Positions 9,161-18,939 are shown, counted from the first letter of the stretch. The stretch is DNA of 64,000 nt from Catenuloplanes indicus (GCF_030813715.1 NZ_JAUSUZ010000001.1:5890001-5954000), one strand, 5' to 3'. Notes: a model not told the origin generated them from the sequence alone. Translations and numbers: made by a program.

Positions 9161-12100
9161 ATGAGTACGGTGCTGTTCCGGCGGCCACCGCGGCGGCAGG
9201 GGCCACAGCTGCCCCGGGGCGAGGTGCTCCTGGAGTCACCGCCCGAGCTGCCGGAGGAACTGCCCAAGGGCCTTGGCCAGCTGATGATGATCCTGCCGAT
9301 GCTGTGCGGCGTGGGTGCGATGGCGTTCCTCTACGCCGGGCGCGGCGGCGGGACCATGATGTGGGTGGCCGGCGGCCTGTTCGGCGTCTCGATGCTCGGC
9401 ATGGCGGTCGGCCAGCTCGGTGGTGGTGGCAACGACAAGGCCGAGCTGAACGCGGACCGCCGGGACTACATGCGGTACCTGGCGCAGGTGCGCAAGCGGA
9501 CCCGGCGCGCGGCCGAGCAGCAGCGCGCCGCGACCACGTGGAAGCACCCGGAGGCGGACGCACTGTTCTCGTTCGCGGCGTCCCGGCGGATGTGGGAGCG
9601 GCGGATCACCGAGGACGACTTCGGCGAGGTCCGGGTCGCGCTCGGCCCGCAGCAGCTCGCGGTGCAGATCGTCACGCCGGAGACGAAGCCGGTCGAGGAC
9701 CTGGAGCCGATGTCCGCGATCGCGCTGCGCCGGTTCGTCCGCTCCCACTCGGTGGTGCCGGACCTGCCGATCGCGCTCTCCATCCGCGCGTTCAGCCGGA
9801 TCGTGCTGCGCGGCGACCGGGAGCCGACGCTGAGCCTGGCCCGCGCGATGCTCGGCCAGCTGACCACGTTCCAGGCGCCGGACGACCTGATGATCGCCGT
9901 GGTGGCCGCGCCGGACCGGGCGGCCGGCTGGGACTGGACCAAGTGGCTGCCGCACGCGCAGCACCCGCGCCGCAACGACGCCGCCGGTTCCCGGCGGATG
10001 GTGTTCAGCACGCTGCTCGCGGCCGAGCAGATGCTGGCCGAGGAGCTGGCCAGCCGGCCCCGGTTCAGCCCGGACGCGAAGCCGCTGACCTCGATGCCGC
10101 ACGTGCTGATCGTGCTGGACGGCGGCGAGGTCTCGGCGAACTGCCAGCTGTACGGCCAGGGCCTGCTCGGCACCACCGTGGTCGACCTGTCCGGCGCGGT
10201 ACCCCGGGACGCCGGCCGCTGGCTGCTCTGCCTGGACGTGACGGCCGACTCGGTCGAGGTGTTCCGCGGCAAGTCCAGCACGCACCTGGGCAAGCCGGAC
10301 CGGCTGAGCACGGTGCAGGCGGAGGCGCTGGCCCGGCAGCTGTCGCCGTACCGGCTGTCGCAGCAGAGCGCGGCCGCGTCGGAGGAGCCGCTGGCCCGCA
10401 GCATGGAGCTGCCGGACCTGCTCGGCATCGGCGACGCCGCGGGCGTGGACGTGAACCAGACGTGGCGCGAGCGCCCGCACCGGGACCGGCTGCGCATCCC
10501 GCTGGGTCTCGGCCCGGACGGCAACGTGGTGGAGCTGGACTTCAAGGAGTCCGCGCACGAGGGCATGGGCCCGCACGGCCTGATCATCGGTGCGACCGGT
10601 TCCGGTAAGTCGGAACTGCTGCGCACGATCGTGGGCGCGCTCGCGGTCACCCACTCCTCGGCGGAGCTGAACTTCGTACTGGTCGACTTCAAGGGTGGTG
10701 CGACGTTCGCGTCGCTGGACGCGCTGCCGCACACCTCCGCGGTGATCACCAACCTGGAGGACGAGCTTCCCCTGGTCGACCGCATGAAGGACGCGCTGGC
10801 CGGTGAGATGACGCGGCGCCAGGAGGTGCTGCGCGCGGCCGGCAACTACGTGTCCCGGTTCGACTACGAGAAGGCACGGGCGGCCGGCGAGGAGCTGGAT
10901 CCGATGCCCAGCCTCCTGATCATCTGTGACGAGTTCAGCGAGCTGTTGCAGCAGAAGCCGGACTTCATCGACCTGTTCGTCATGATCGGCCGGCTCGGCC
11001 GGTCGCTCGGCGTGCATCTGCTGCTCGCGTCGCAGCGCCTGGAGGAGGGCAAGCTGCGCGGTCTGGACACGCACCTGTCGTACCGGATCGGTCTGCGCAC
11101 GTTCTCCGCGGTGGAGTCCCGGATCGTGCTGGGCGTGCCGGACGCGTACGAGCTGCCCAGCGCGCCCGGTCACGGCTACCTGAAGTCGGACACGTCCACC
11201 ATGCTGCGGTTCCGCGCCGCGTACGTGTCCGGCCCGTACAAGCCGCCGGGCCGCGCGGTGCGCTCGCAGGCCGTGGTGCAGCGCCAGATCCTCGAGTACG
11301 GCACCGAGTTCGTCCCGGTGCCGGAGATCTCCGAACAGGTGATCATGGTCGAGGAGGAGGAAGAGGGCATCGGCCGTCAGCAGAGCATGCTGGACGTGCT
11401 GATCGAGCAGCTGCAGGGCCGCGGTCCGGAGGCGCACAAGGTCTGGCTGGAGCCGCTCGGCGTGCCGCCGACGATCGACGCGATGCTGCCGCCGCTCACG
11501 CCGGACCCGGTCTTCGGCCTGTCACCGGCCGCCTGGCGGAACGCGGCGAAGCTGATGGTCCCGGTCGGCATCGTGGACCGGCCGTACGAGCAGCGCCGCG
11601 ACCCGCTGGTGGCGGACCTGTCCGGCGCGGGCGGCAACGTGGTCATCGTGGGCGGCCCGCGGTCCGGCAAGAGCACGATCCTGCGCTCGCTGCTGATGTC
11701 GCTGGCCGTCACCCACTCGCCACGCGAGGTGCAGTTCATGTGCCTGGACTTCGGCGGCGGCGCGCTGCGGGCGCTGGACGGCCTGCCGCACCTCTCCGGC
11801 GTGGCGGGCCGTCGCGACGGCGAGGCGGTACGCCGGACCGTGGCCGAGGTGATGTCGCTGATCGACGAGCGCGAGGCCCGGTTCACCGCGATGGGCATCG
11901 ACTCGATCAGCACGTACCGGCGGCGGCAGGCGAACGGCGAGGTGCCGGACGACCTGTTCGGCGACCTGTTCCTGGTGGTGGACGGCTGGGGCACGCTCCG
12001 CGAGGACTTCGAGGAGCTGGAACAGACGATCATGATGCTGGCCCAGCGCGGTCTGGGCTACGGCGTGCACGTGGTGCTGACCGCGGCCCGCTGGTCCGAG

Positions 12101-13114
12101 GTCCGGATCAAGATGCGCGACCTGCTGGGTACGCGACTGGAGCTGCGCCTCGGCGACGCGAACGAGTCCGAGATCGACCGCAAGGCCGCGGCGAACGTGC
12201 CGGAGCGCGCGCCCGGCCGCGGTCTGACCCGGGACAAGCTGCACTTCCTGGCCGCGATCTCCCGGCTGGACGGCAAGTCGCAACTGGACGACCTGGCCGA
12301 GGCGACCGCGTCCGCGGTGGAGCAGATCCGGGCCGCCTGGCCGCATGCGCCGGCGCCGAAGGTGCGCCTGCTGCCGCGCCTGCTCCAGGTGACCGAGCTG
12401 AACCGGATGGTCGACCCGGCCGCGCCCGGCCTGCCGCTCGGCGTCAACGAGGCCAGCCTGGCCCCGGTGCTGCTGGACACGGCCGGCGACCCGCACCTGG
12501 TGATCTACGGCGACGCGGAGTGCGGCAAGACCAACCTGCTGCGGCTGATCGGGCGGCAGATCACCGAGCGGTTCACGCCGGCCCAGGCGCGGATCGTGAT
12601 CGGCGACTACCGCCGTGGCCTGCTCGGCGCGATCGAGGGTGACCACCTGCTCGACTACTCGCCGTCCGGTGAGGTGTTCGCCACGAACATGAAGCAGATC
12701 CGGAGCGCGCTGCAGGCTCGCATCCCCGGCCCGGACGTGACGCCGCAACAGCTGCGGGACCGGTCCTGGTGGCGCGGCCCGGACCTGTACGTGCTGGTCG
12801 ACGATTACGACCTGGTGGCCACCGGCGGCAGCAACCCGCTCAGCGCGATCACCGACCTGCTGCCGCAGGCGCGGGACATCGGCCTGCACCTGATCCTGGC
12901 ACGCCGGGTGGGCGGCGCCGCGCGGGCCGGCTACGAGCAGGTGCTGCAGCGTCTCCGTGAGCTGGACTCGCCGACGCTGCTGATGTCCGGCAACAAGGAG
13001 GAGGGCCAGATCGTCGGCAATCTGCGACCCAGCCCACAGCCGCCGGGCCGGGGCACGCTGGTCCGCCGGCGGGACGGGCAGAACTTGATCCAAACTGCCT
13101 GGACAGAGCCTTAG
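9161..13114 (+). CDS. eccC: Type VII secretion ATPase EccC
   Basis: The ESX motor, as a single 1317-residue chain. Two membrane helices lie at about residues 38-85, after an Arg/Pro-rich start. Three FtsK/SpoIIIE ATPase domains follow, with Walker A motifs GATGSGKSE (about 477), GGPRSGKST (about 830) and GDAECGKTN (about 1116). The first domain has a Walker B-like [12 protein letters not shown]. The protein is not split into EccCa/EccCb as in ESX-1. A ribosome site GGGGAGG lies about 9 bp before the ATG. The C-terminal domain normally binds the secretion signal of an Esx substrate; the esx pair follows about 200 bp downstream. Confidence 0.95.
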   Translation: MSTVLFRRPPRRQGPQLPRGEVLLESPPELPEELPKGLGQLMMILPMLCGVGAMAFLYAGRGGGTMMWVAGGLFGVSMLGMAVGQLGGGGNDKAELNADRRDYMRYLAQVRKRTRRAAEQQRAATTWKHPEADALFSFAASRRMWERRITEDDFGEVRVALGPQQLAVQIVTPETKPVEDLEPMSAIALRRFVRSHSVVPDLPIALSIRAFSRIVLRGDREPTLSLARAMLGQLTTFQAPDDLMIAVVAAPDRAAGWDWTKWLPHAQHPRRNDAAGSRRMVFSTLLAAEQMLAEELASRPRFSPDAKPLTSMPHVLIVLDGGEVSANCQLYGQGLLGTTVVDLSGAVPRDAGRWLLCLDVTADSVEVFRGKSSTHLGKPDRLSTVQAEALARQLSPYRLSQQSAAASEEPLARSMELPDLLGIGDAAGVDVNQTWRERPHRDRLRIPLGLGPDGNVVELDFKESAHEGMGPHGLIIGATGSGKSELLRTIVGALAVTHSSAELNFVLVDFKGGATFASLDALPHTSAVITNLEDELPLVDRMKDALAGEMTRRQEVLRAAGNYVSRFDYEKARAAGEELDPMPSLLIICDEFSELLQQKPDFIDLFVMIGRLGRSLGVHLLLASQRLEEGKLRGLDTHLSYRIGLRTFSAVESRIVLGVPDAYELPSAPGHGYLKSDTSTMLRFRAAYVSGPYKPPGRAVRSQAVVQRQILEYGTEFVPVPEISEQVIMVEEEEEGIGRQQSMLDVLIEQLQGRGPEAHKVWLEPLGVPPTIDAMLPPLTPDPVFGLSPAAWRNAAKLMVPVGIVDRPYEQRRDPLVADLSGAGGNVVIVGGPRSGKSTILRSLLMSLAVTHSPREVQFMCLDFGGGALRALDGLPHLSGVAGRRDGEAVRRTVAEVMSLIDEREARFTAMGIDSISTYRRRQANGEVPDDLFGDLFLVVDGWGTLREDFEELEQTIMMLAQRGLGYGVHVVLTAARWSEVRIKMRDLLGTRLELRLGDANESEIDRKAAANVPERAPGRGLTRDKLHFLAAISRLDGKSQLDDLAEATASAVEQIRAAWPHAPAPKVRLLPRLLQVTELNRMVDPAAPGLPLGVNEASLAPVLLDTAGDPHLVIYGDAECGKTNLLRLIGRQITERFTPAQARIVIGDYRRGLLGAIEGDHLLDYSPSGEVFATNMKQIRSALQARIPGPDVTPQQLRDRSWWRGPDLYVLVDDYDLVATGGSNPLSAITDLLPQARDIGLHLILARRVGGAARAGYEQVLQRLRELDSPTLLMSGNKEEGQIVGNLRPSPQPPGRGTLVRRRDGQNLIQTAWTEP

Positions 13115-13315
13115 AAAGACATTTTGCCCCGATGGCGAAGTCCGATAAAAACGTCTGAATTAGACATATCGTCATCGGGGCTTCGGCCGAGGCTGTAAGC
13201 ACTGGACCTGGTGCGTTACCGTCAAGGCCAAGTGTCCGTCGGTGGGGTTTCAGACGCCGCCGCGGGGGAGGCGCAGCGACTGGCTGCACTAACGATGACG
13301 AAGGGGTGAGTGACC

Positions 13316-13630
13316 ATGGCGGGCCCGTTCGAGGTCGATCACGCGACACTGCATACCGCTGCGAACGACGTGCGGTCCACGCGGAGTGAGGTCGACGGCG
13401 AGCTGAAGAAGCTCTGGAATGTGGTGGACGACCTGGCCATCGCCTGGCAGGGTTCGGCGTCCACCGGCTTCCAGCAGCTGATGAATCGCTGGTCGGAGGA
13501 CACCAACAAGCTCCAGGAGGCGCTGACCAACATCGCTGACCTGCTGGACAAGTCGGGCACCACGCACCAGGTGAACGACGAGGAGCAGCAGCAGATGCTG
13601 AACAAGTTCCACTCGGCTCTCAACGGCTGA
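13316..13630 (+). CDS. WXG100 family Esx substrate (first of pair)
   Basis: A 104-residue helical-hairpin protein with the W-x-G turn in DLAIAWQGSASTGF at about residue 44, and no signal peptide, as expected for type VII substrates. Helices flank the turn, and the C-terminal tail ends HSALNG. The ATG at 13316 is preferred over a GTG 6 bp upstream because AAGGGG then sits about 9 bp ahead. It is followed 26 bp later by the second Esx gene; the two products probably fold as a heterodimer secreted by the EccBCDE complex. Confidence 0.9.
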   Translation: MAGPFEVDHATLHTAANDVRSTRSEVDGELKKLWNVVDDLAIAWQGSASTGFQQLMNRWSEDTNKLQEALTNIADLLDKSGTTHQVNDEEQQQMLNKFHSALNG

Positions 13631-13656
13631 ATCAGCGCGAAGGTAGGAGTGACGTC

Positions 13657-13938
13657 ATGAGCGTTGTGAAAGTTGACTACGCGGTTCTTGAGAGCTCGAC
13701 CCAGCAGATCAACTCGATCTCGAAGAGCATCGACGAGAAGCTGGACACGCTGCGGCAGATGCTGCAGAAGCTCCAGTGGGACGGTGAGGACCGGGTCGCC
13801 TACGAGCAGCACCAGGCCTCCTGGGACGCGGCGATCAAGGACATCAACCAGATCCTGAACGAGATCGGCGGTGCCGTCGGCGTCGCCAAGGACAACTACG
13901 TCTCCACCGAGATGTCGAACGCCCGCATCTGGGGCTGA
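13657..13938 (+). CDS. WXG100 family Esx substrate (second of pair)
   Basis: A 93-residue WXG100 protein, ESAT-6-like in length, with W-x-G in KLQWDGEDRVAYEQ at about residue 45. The ribosome site AGGTAGGAG lies about 8 bp before the ATG. It is the last gene before a strong terminator, so the two esx genes form a bicistronic unit separable from eccC. The C-terminal tail (STEMSNARIWG) may carry the export signal; the YxxxD/E signature is not obvious there. Confidence 0.9.
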   Translation: MSVVKVDYAVLESSTQQINSISKSIDEKLDTLRQMLQKLQWDGEDRVAYEQHQASWDAAIKDINQILNEIGGAVGVAKDNYVSTEMSNARIWG

Positions 13939-13951
13939 CCTCTGCGGAGGT

Positions 13952-13984
13952 GGCCCGGTTCGGTGATCACCGAACCGGGCCTTT
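13952..13984 (+). terminator. Rho-independent terminator after the esx pair
   Basis: A perfect inverted repeat with 15-bp arms (GGCCCGGTTCGGTGA and its complement) is followed by CTTTCTGTCT. It is one of the few hairpins in the window with a T-rich tail, and should end the esx transcript before mycP. Confidence 0.85.
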
Positions 13985-14046
13985 CTGTCTGTGCGGATGA
14001 CGCGCCCGCTCGTCGCCGGCGCGTGGAACGACGGGGAAAGGGCTCG

Positions 14047-15399
14047 ATGAGGTTCGCGTCGGCACTGGCCACCGCGGTGGTCCTGAGCGGCACCGTCCTG
14101 CTGCCGCCGTCAGCGGCGCAGGCCGCGGCGCCGCAGACCATCGGTGAGTACCAGAAGTGGTACTACGACGACTATCTGAAGATGCCGGAGGTGTACAAGG
14201 CCGCCGGCAGCAAGGGCAAGGGCGTCACGATCGCGCTGATCGACAGCGGGGTGGACACCACCCGGCCTGATCTGAAGGGTGCCGACCTCAGGGACGGCGG
14301 CGGCTACGGCAACTCCGGCGCGGGTAAGAGCGGGCTGGCCGACGAGGGTTACCACGGCACCGCGATGGCCAGCATCATCGCCGGTCAGGGCACGGACGAC
14401 AACCATCTCAAGGGCATCGCGCCGGAGGCCACGGTGCTGTCCATCTCGATCGGCATCGAGAGCCAGGGCAAGACCACCCTGTCGGAGGCGATCCGGGCCG
14501 CGGCGGACCAGGGCGCCGACGTGATCAACATGTCGCTCGCCCGGTACAACAACACCGGCGACCTCACGTACATCAACCCGCTCGACCGGGAGGCCGTGGC
14601 GTACGCGCTCGGCAAGGGCGCGATCATCGTGGCCGGTGCGGGGAACACCGAGCAGACCGGCCCGGTGATCAGCCCACCGGCCAACATCCCGGGCGTGCTC
14701 GCGGTCACCGGCCTCGACCGGAACGGCGAGTTCTGGACCGGCAGCGCGACCGGCCCGGAGGCCGGCATCGCGGCGCCCGCCACGGACATCTTCATGGCCC
14801 AGCCCGAGACGCAGGTCCTCAGCGGGTACGGCACCAGCAGCGGCACCAGCGCGGCGACCGCGATGGTGTCCGGCATCGCCGCGCTGGTGAAGGCGAAGCA
14901 CCCGGACCTGGACGCGATCAATCTGATCAACAGGCTGACCGCGACCGCGCGCGACGCGGGCACGCCGGGCCGCGACGCGCAGTACGGCTTCGGCGCCATG
15001 GACGCGCTCGCCGCCGTGAGCGCGGACGTGCCGGCCGTGACCGCCAACCCGGTCGGTGACCCGATGGACGGCGCCGCCGGTGACGCCACACCGGCGGAGG
15101 AGGAGGGCTCGCCGCTCGCCGGTTACCTGTGGATCGCGGTGGCGGTCGCGGTCGTGGTGGTCCTGCTGATCGTGGTGGTCGCGGTGGTCGCGAGCCGCCG
15201 CAAGCGCCCGGCCGCATCCGTCCCTGGCTACCAGCCGCCCGGGCCCGGCTTCCCGCAGCCCGGCGCCGGCTATCCGCCGCCGGGCCCCGGCTATCCGCCG
15301 CCGGGCCCCGGCTATCAGCCGCCGGGACCCGGCTATCAGCAGCCCGGTCAGCAGCCGCCCGGCTATCAGCAACAGCCACCACCGCCGGGCTACCGCTGA
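14047..15399 (+). CDS. mycP: Mycosin-type subtilisin-like serine protease (MycP)
   Basis: A 450-residue membrane-anchored S8 peptidase. It has a signal peptide with AQAAA cleavage region (residues 1-28), catalytic Asp66 (ALIDSGVD), His103 (GYHGTAMA) and Ser268 (GTSAATAMVSG), oxyanion Asn200 region (AGAGN), a C-terminal membrane helix (about 357-380), and a cytoplasmic tail made of PPGPGY repeats. Mycosins hold the ESX complex together and can process substrates. The proline-rich repeat tail is longer than in mycobacterial mycosins. The ATG at 14047 follows a GGGGAAAGGG ribosome site. Confidence 0.92.
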   Translation: MRFASALATAVVLSGTVLLPPSAAQAAAPQTIGEYQKWYYDDYLKMPEVYKAAGSKGKGVTIALIDSGVDTTRPDLKGADLRDGGGYGNSGAGKSGLADEGYHGTAMASIIAGQGTDDNHLKGIAPEATVLSISIGIESQGKTTLSEAIRAAADQGADVINMSLARYNNTGDLTYINPLDREAVAYALGKGAIIVAGAGNTEQTGPVISPPANIPGVLAVTGLDRNGEFWTGSATGPEAGIAAPATDIFMAQPETQVLSGYGTSSGTSAATAMVSGIAALVKAKHPDLDAINLINRLTATARDAGTPGRDAQYGFGAMDALAAVSADVPAVTANPVGDPMDGAAGDATPAEEEGSPLAGYLWIAVAVAVVVVLLIVVVAVVASRRKRPAASVPGYQPPGPGFPQPGAGYPPPGPGYPPPGPGYQPPGPGYQQPGQQPPGYQQQPPPPGYR

Positions 15400-15415
15400 C
15401 AGATCAGACCCGTCG

Positions 15416-15440
15416 GGGGGTACGGGTCACCCGTACCCCC
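15416..15440. terminator. Bidirectional terminator between the two mycosin genes
   Basis: A perfect 11-bp stem (GGGGGTACGGG and complement) with a 3-base loop TCA lies between the convergent stop codons of the two protease genes, and ends exactly at the second gene's stop codon. Confidence 0.8.
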
Positions 15441-16631
15441 TCAGGCGTTGTTGTGGTCCGGGCGCCAGCCGTTGCGGCGGCCGCGGCGGACGAGCGGCGC
15501 ACCGGCCAGCAGCGCGATCGCGAGCACCAGCACGACCGCGATCGTCCACAGCGCCACCACCCGGGCCGTGGCCGCCGGGTCCACCGGATCGCCGGCCGGC
15601 GTGACACCGGCCGCCGGCCGCGCGGACCGCTCGCTGAACACCGCCGTGATCGCCCGGTACGGGTTGACCACGCCGGCGCCGACCTCCTCGTCCCGGCCGA
15701 GCGGCGGCGCGTCCGTGGTGGCCAGCAGCCGTTCCCGAACCTCCGTCGCCCTCATGTCCGGGTAGTACGACCGGAGCAGCGCGACCGCGCCGGAGACGTA
15801 CGCCGCGGCGAAGCTGGTACCGCCCTCGTTCTGGAAGAAGTACTTGTCACCGGTCGGCGCCGGGCCGAACAGGTTGTAACCGGGCGCGGCGACGTCCACG
15901 AACGGGCCCCGTACGGACGAGCCCACGTGCTTGCCGGCCTCGTCGACACCGGCCACGGCCACCACCGTCTCGTACGCCGCCGGGAAGACCGCGCCGCTGT
16001 CGTTCTGCCCCTCCTGGAGGTTGCCGGCCGCCGCGACCACCACCACGTCGCGCTGCTCCGCGTACGCGATCGCGGCCCGCATCGCCGCGGTGTCCTCGGT
16101 CTGCAGCGACAGGTTGATCACGTCCACGTCCTGGTCCACCGCGAACTCGATGGCCTGCGCGATCCGGCCCGGCGCGGACTCGTCCTGGGTGATCCCGAGC
16201 TCGTCGAGCACACGCAGCGGCAGAACCGTGGCGTCCGGCGCGATGCCGGCGAACGACGCGTCCACGCCGTCCCGGCCCGCGATGATCCCGGCGACCACCG
16301 TGCCGTGGCCGGGGATGTCGCACTGGCCGTCGAAGTCCGGGAAGCCGAAGTCACGCCCGGCGACGACCTTGCCGGCCAGCACCGGGTGGTCGCCGTGCAC
16401 GCCGGAGTCGATCACCGCGACCGTGATGCCGGCGCCGCGGCTGAGCGGCCAGGCAGCCTCCGGCGCGAGCCGGTTCAGCGCCCAGCTGCGCTGCGCGGGC
16501 GGATCGCTGCCCTCGCCGCCACCGCACGGCACGGCGGCGTGGGCGGCACCGGGCAGCACGAGCGGCACCGGCGCGACGAGCAGCGCGGCCAGTGTGAGCC
16601 GCGCGAGACGACGGGGGAACGTGAAACTCAC
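15441..16631 (-). CDS. Second mycosin-type subtilisin-like serine protease
   Basis: A 396-residue S8 peptidase with a signal peptide (LVLPGAAHAA), catalytic Asp75 (AVIDSGVHG), His109 (DIPGHGTVVAG) and Ser273 (GGTSFAAAYVSG), a C-terminal membrane helix (about 353-378) and a short basic tail. Cys36 and Cys104 could form the disulfide seen in mycosins. It differs strongly from the neighbouring MycP, so it is not a recent duplicate. The start is GTG. Many non-mycobacterial ESX loci carry more than one mycosin; which one stabilises the complex cannot be told from sequence. Confidence 0.9.
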   Translation of the reverse strand: MSFTFPRRLARLTLAALLVAPVPLVLPGAAHAAVPCGGGEGSDPPAQRSWALNRLAPEAAWPLSRGAGITVAVIDSGVHGDHPVLAGKVVAGRDFGFPDFDGQCDIPGHGTVVAGIIAGRDGVDASFAGIAPDATVLPLRVLDELGITQDESAPGRIAQAIEFAVDQDVDVINLSLQTEDTAAMRAAIAYAEQRDVVVVAAAGNLQEGQNDSGAVFPAAYETVVAVAGVDEAGKHVGSSVRGPFVDVAAPGYNLFGPAPTGDKYFFQNEGGTSFAAAYVSGAVALLRSYYPDMRATEVRERLLATTDAPPLGRDEEVGAGVVNPYRAITAVFSERSARPAAGVTPAGDPVDPAATARVVALWTIAVVLVLAIALLAGAPLVRRGRRNGWRPDHNNA

Positions 16632-16769
16632 GGCCCGAGACTAACGGCTGGTCGCCAGCGCGCACCGCCGTGGATGAACACGGTGTTACCACGTGACGGT
16701 AACCACAGCGTAACCGGCATCTGGGACGGCGGGCTCCGGCCCTGGCCGGAGGCCGGGTGATGTGGCAGC

Positions 16770-16877
16770 ATGATGGTCGTGACTACCGCCGCGAACCGTG
16801 CCGTGACGCTGGGGCTGACGTCCCGCCGTCACGTCGACTACGGCCGCGTGCGCAGCGCCATCTGTCCGGCCTGCTGA
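16770..16877 (+). CDS. Cysteine-type leader peptide of the sulfite reductase operon
   Basis: A 35-codon frame beginning ATGATG (an internal GTG start at 16779 is possible) and ending in LTSRRHVDYGRVRSAICPAC. The block SRRHVD-x-x-RV-x-SAIC matches short leader peptides upstream of sulfur-assimilation genes in actinomycetes. The two cysteine codons at the very end fit a sensor of cysteine supply: ribosome stalling there would change expression of the sulfite reductase 130 bp downstream. Cysteine-responsive attenuation is established for mycobacterial sulfur operons; its action here is inference. It was too short to be an obvious gene. Confidence 0.8.
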   Translation: MMVVTTAANRAVTLGLTSRRHVDYGRVRSAICPAC

Positions 16878-17009
16878 CCTCGCCCCGCACCTTTCTGCCT
16901 GGGCGTGCATGCGCCGGCCCCTGACGATGACGTCGCTGGCCCTGGAGGATCCGGGGTGGCCGCCGTGCCTGTGCGTCCTTCCACACGAGTTACACCGGAG
17001 GACGCCGCG

Positions 17010-18710
17010 ATGGCGGTTAGCACCACACCCACGACCGGCGGCAACGCCCGCCCCGCCCGCCGCCCGCGCGGTGAGGGCCAATGGGCGCTGGGCCACCGTG
17101 AGCCGCTGAACCCCAACGAGCGCAGCAAGAAGGACGACAACCCGCTCAACGTCCGCGCCCGGATCGAGAACATCTACGCCCACCGCGGTTTCGACTCGAT
17201 CGACCCGGCCGACCTGCGCGGCCGGTTCCGCTGGTGGGGGCTCTACACGCAGCGCAAGGCCGGGATCGACGGCGGGCGCACCGCCGTGCTGGAGCCGGAG
17301 GAGCTCGAGGACAAGTACTTCATGCTCCGCGTCCGGGTGGACGGCGGCCAGCTCAGCCTGGCCCAGCTGCGGGTGATCGCGGACATCTCCGAGCGGTACG
17401 CGCGGGGCAGCGCGGACATCACCGACCGGCAGAACATCCAGCTGCACTGGATCCGGGTGGAGGACGTACCGGCGATCTGGAAGGCGCTGGAGGACGTCGG
17501 CCTCTACACCACCGAGGCGTGCGGCGACTGCCCGCGCGTGGTGATGGGCAGCCCGGTCGCCGGCGTCTCGGCGGACGAGGTGATCGACCCGACGCCCGCG
17601 ATCGACGAGATCGTGGAGCGGTTCATCGGTGACCCGGCCTACTCGAACCTGCCGCGCAAGTTCAAGTCGTCGATCTCCTGGCTGGCCGACATGCCGTACG
17701 AGGTGAACGACATCTCGTTCCTCGGCGTGGTCCACCCGGAGCACGGCCCCGGCTTCGACCTCTGGGTCGGCGGCGGCCTCTCCACGAACCCGATGCTGGC
17801 GCAGCGGCTCGGCGTCTGGGTGCCGATGGCCGAGCTGGCCGACGTCTGGGAGGGCGTGGTCGGCATCTTCCGCGACTACGGCTACCGCCGGCTGCGGCAC
17901 CGCGCGCGGCTGAAGTTCCTGGTCAACGACTGGGGCGTGGAGAAGTTCCGCGAGGTCCTGGAGAAGGAGTACCTGGGTCGGGCGCTGATCGACGGGCCCG
18001 CGCCGGAGCTGCCGGAGAAGCCGATCGACCACATCGGCGTGCACACCCAGGCGGACGGCAACCGGTACGTCGGCGCCGCGCCGGTCGTCGGGCGGACCTC
18101 GGGCGAGCAGTTGCGGAAGCTGGCCGACGTGGTCGAGGCGCACGGCAGCGACCGGGTGCGGCTCACCGCGTACCAGAAGCTGCTGGTCCTGGACATCGCG
18201 CCGGAGAAGGTCGACTCGCTGGTCGGCGGACTGCGCGAGATCGGCCTGGAGTCGTTCCCGTCGGTCTGGCGCCGCTCGACCATGGCCTGCACCGGCATCG
18301 AGTACTGCAAGCTCGCGATCGTCGAGACCAAGGCGCGCGGCCAGCAGCTGGTCGAGCGGCTGGAGCAGCGGATCGGCGACCTCGGCGGCGAGGACATCTC
18401 GATTCACATCAACGGCTGCCCGAACGCGTGCGCCCGCACCCAGATCGCGGACATCGGGCTCAAGGGGCAGCTGGTGATGGGCCCGGAGGGCAAGCAGGTG
18501 GAGGGCTTCCAGATCCACCTCGGCGGCGGGCTGGGCATGGCCGAGGGACAGAAGGCCGGCTTCGGCCGCAAGCTGCGGGGCCTGAAGACCACGGCGGACG
18601 AGCTTCCCGAGTACGTGGAGCGGCTGACCCGGCGCTACCTGGCCGGCCGCACGGAGGGCGAGCGGTTCGCCGACTGGGTCGTGCGGGTCGAGGAGGACGA
18701 GCTGCGATGA
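17010..18710 (+). CDS. sirA: Assimilatory sulfite (nitrite/sulfite) reductase, ferredoxin type
   Basis: A 566-residue siroheme and 4Fe-4S enzyme reducing sulfite to sulfide with electrons from ferredoxin. Two repeats each carry a ferredoxin-like half-domain and a siroheme domain. The cluster ligands are in TMACTGIEYC and NGCPNACAR. WGLYTQRK and EACGDCPR supply the Tyr and Cys that are crosslinked in the mycobacterial SirA. The ATG at 17010 follows CCGGAGG; frame extends upstream but without family sequence. The sulfur neighbours (CysH, siroheme chelatase, leader peptide) make sulfite rather than nitrite the likely substrate. Confidence 0.93.
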   Translation: MAVSTTPTTGGNARPARRPRGEGQWALGHREPLNPNERSKKDDNPLNVRARIENIYAHRGFDSIDPADLRGRFRWWGLYTQRKAGIDGGRTAVLEPEELEDKYFMLRVRVDGGQLSLAQLRVIADISERYARGSADITDRQNIQLHWIRVEDVPAIWKALEDVGLYTTEACGDCPRVVMGSPVAGVSADEVIDPTPAIDEIVERFIGDPAYSNLPRKFKSSISWLADMPYEVNDISFLGVVHPEHGPGFDLWVGGGLSTNPMLAQRLGVWVPMAELADVWEGVVGIFRDYGYRRLRHRARLKFLVNDWGVEKFREVLEKEYLGRALIDGPAPELPEKPIDHIGVHTQADGNRYVGAAPVVGRTSGEQLRKLADVVEAHGSDRVRLTAYQKLLVLDIAPEKVDSLVGGLREIGLESFPSVWRRSTMACTGIEYCKLAIVETKARGQQLVERLEQRIGDLGGEDISIHINGCPNACARTQIADIGLKGQLVMGPEGKQVEGFQIHLGGGLGMAEGQKAGFGRKLRGLKTTADELPEYVERLTRRYLAGRTEGERFADWVVRVEEDELR

Positions 18711-18784
18711 GCGAGCTTGCGAGCGAATCATCGGCTCAGTGCCGGCCACCACGCGACCGCGGCCTGGAAGGGAGTCCGGCATGA
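18707..18784 (+). CDS. Possible coupled 25-residue ORF between sirA and the zinc-ribbon gene
   Basis: An ATG overlaps the sirA stop (ATGA), and the 25-codon frame (MSELASESSAQ at its start) ends on a TGA overlapping the next gene's ATG. Its first bases, GAGCGAGCTTGCGAGCGAATC, look like a short repeated motif I associate with related actinomycete genomes, so it may be repeat-derived. Whether it is a real peptide or only a coupling device is open. Confidence 0.35.
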   Translation: MSELASESSAQCRPPRDRGLEGSPA

Positions 18785-18939
18785 GCGAACGTGCCGCACC
18801 CCTGTACTGCCCGTACTGCGGCGACGAGGACCTTCGCCCGCACGCGGAGTCGCACGGCGCCTGGGAGTGCCGTTCCTGCGTGCGCGTATTTTCCATCAAG
18901 TTCATCGGAATACTCCGAGAGGCGGTGGAGACCCGATGA
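18781..18939 (+). CDS. Small zinc-ribbon protein of the sulfur operon
   Basis: A 52-residue protein with two Cys pairs, LYCPYCGDEDLRPH and WECRSCVRVF, that would bind one zinc ion or an iron-sulfur centre. Homologues sit between sulfite reductase and cysH in many actinomycetes, but no function is established. The ATG at 18781 has GGGAG ahead and the stop overlaps the cysH start (ATGA), so it is co-translated with cysH. A role in metal or cluster delivery to SirA or CysH is only a guess. Confidence 0.82.
   Translation: MSERAAPLYCPYCGDEDLRPHAESHGAWECRSCVRVFSIKFIGILREAVETR

Noticed and set aside
13126-13181. Terminator after eccC (GCCCCGATG and CATCGGGGC arms)
   Set aside because: The arms are complementary, but the loop is 38 bases and no T tract follows; it may be chance or a weak element, so it is not listed.
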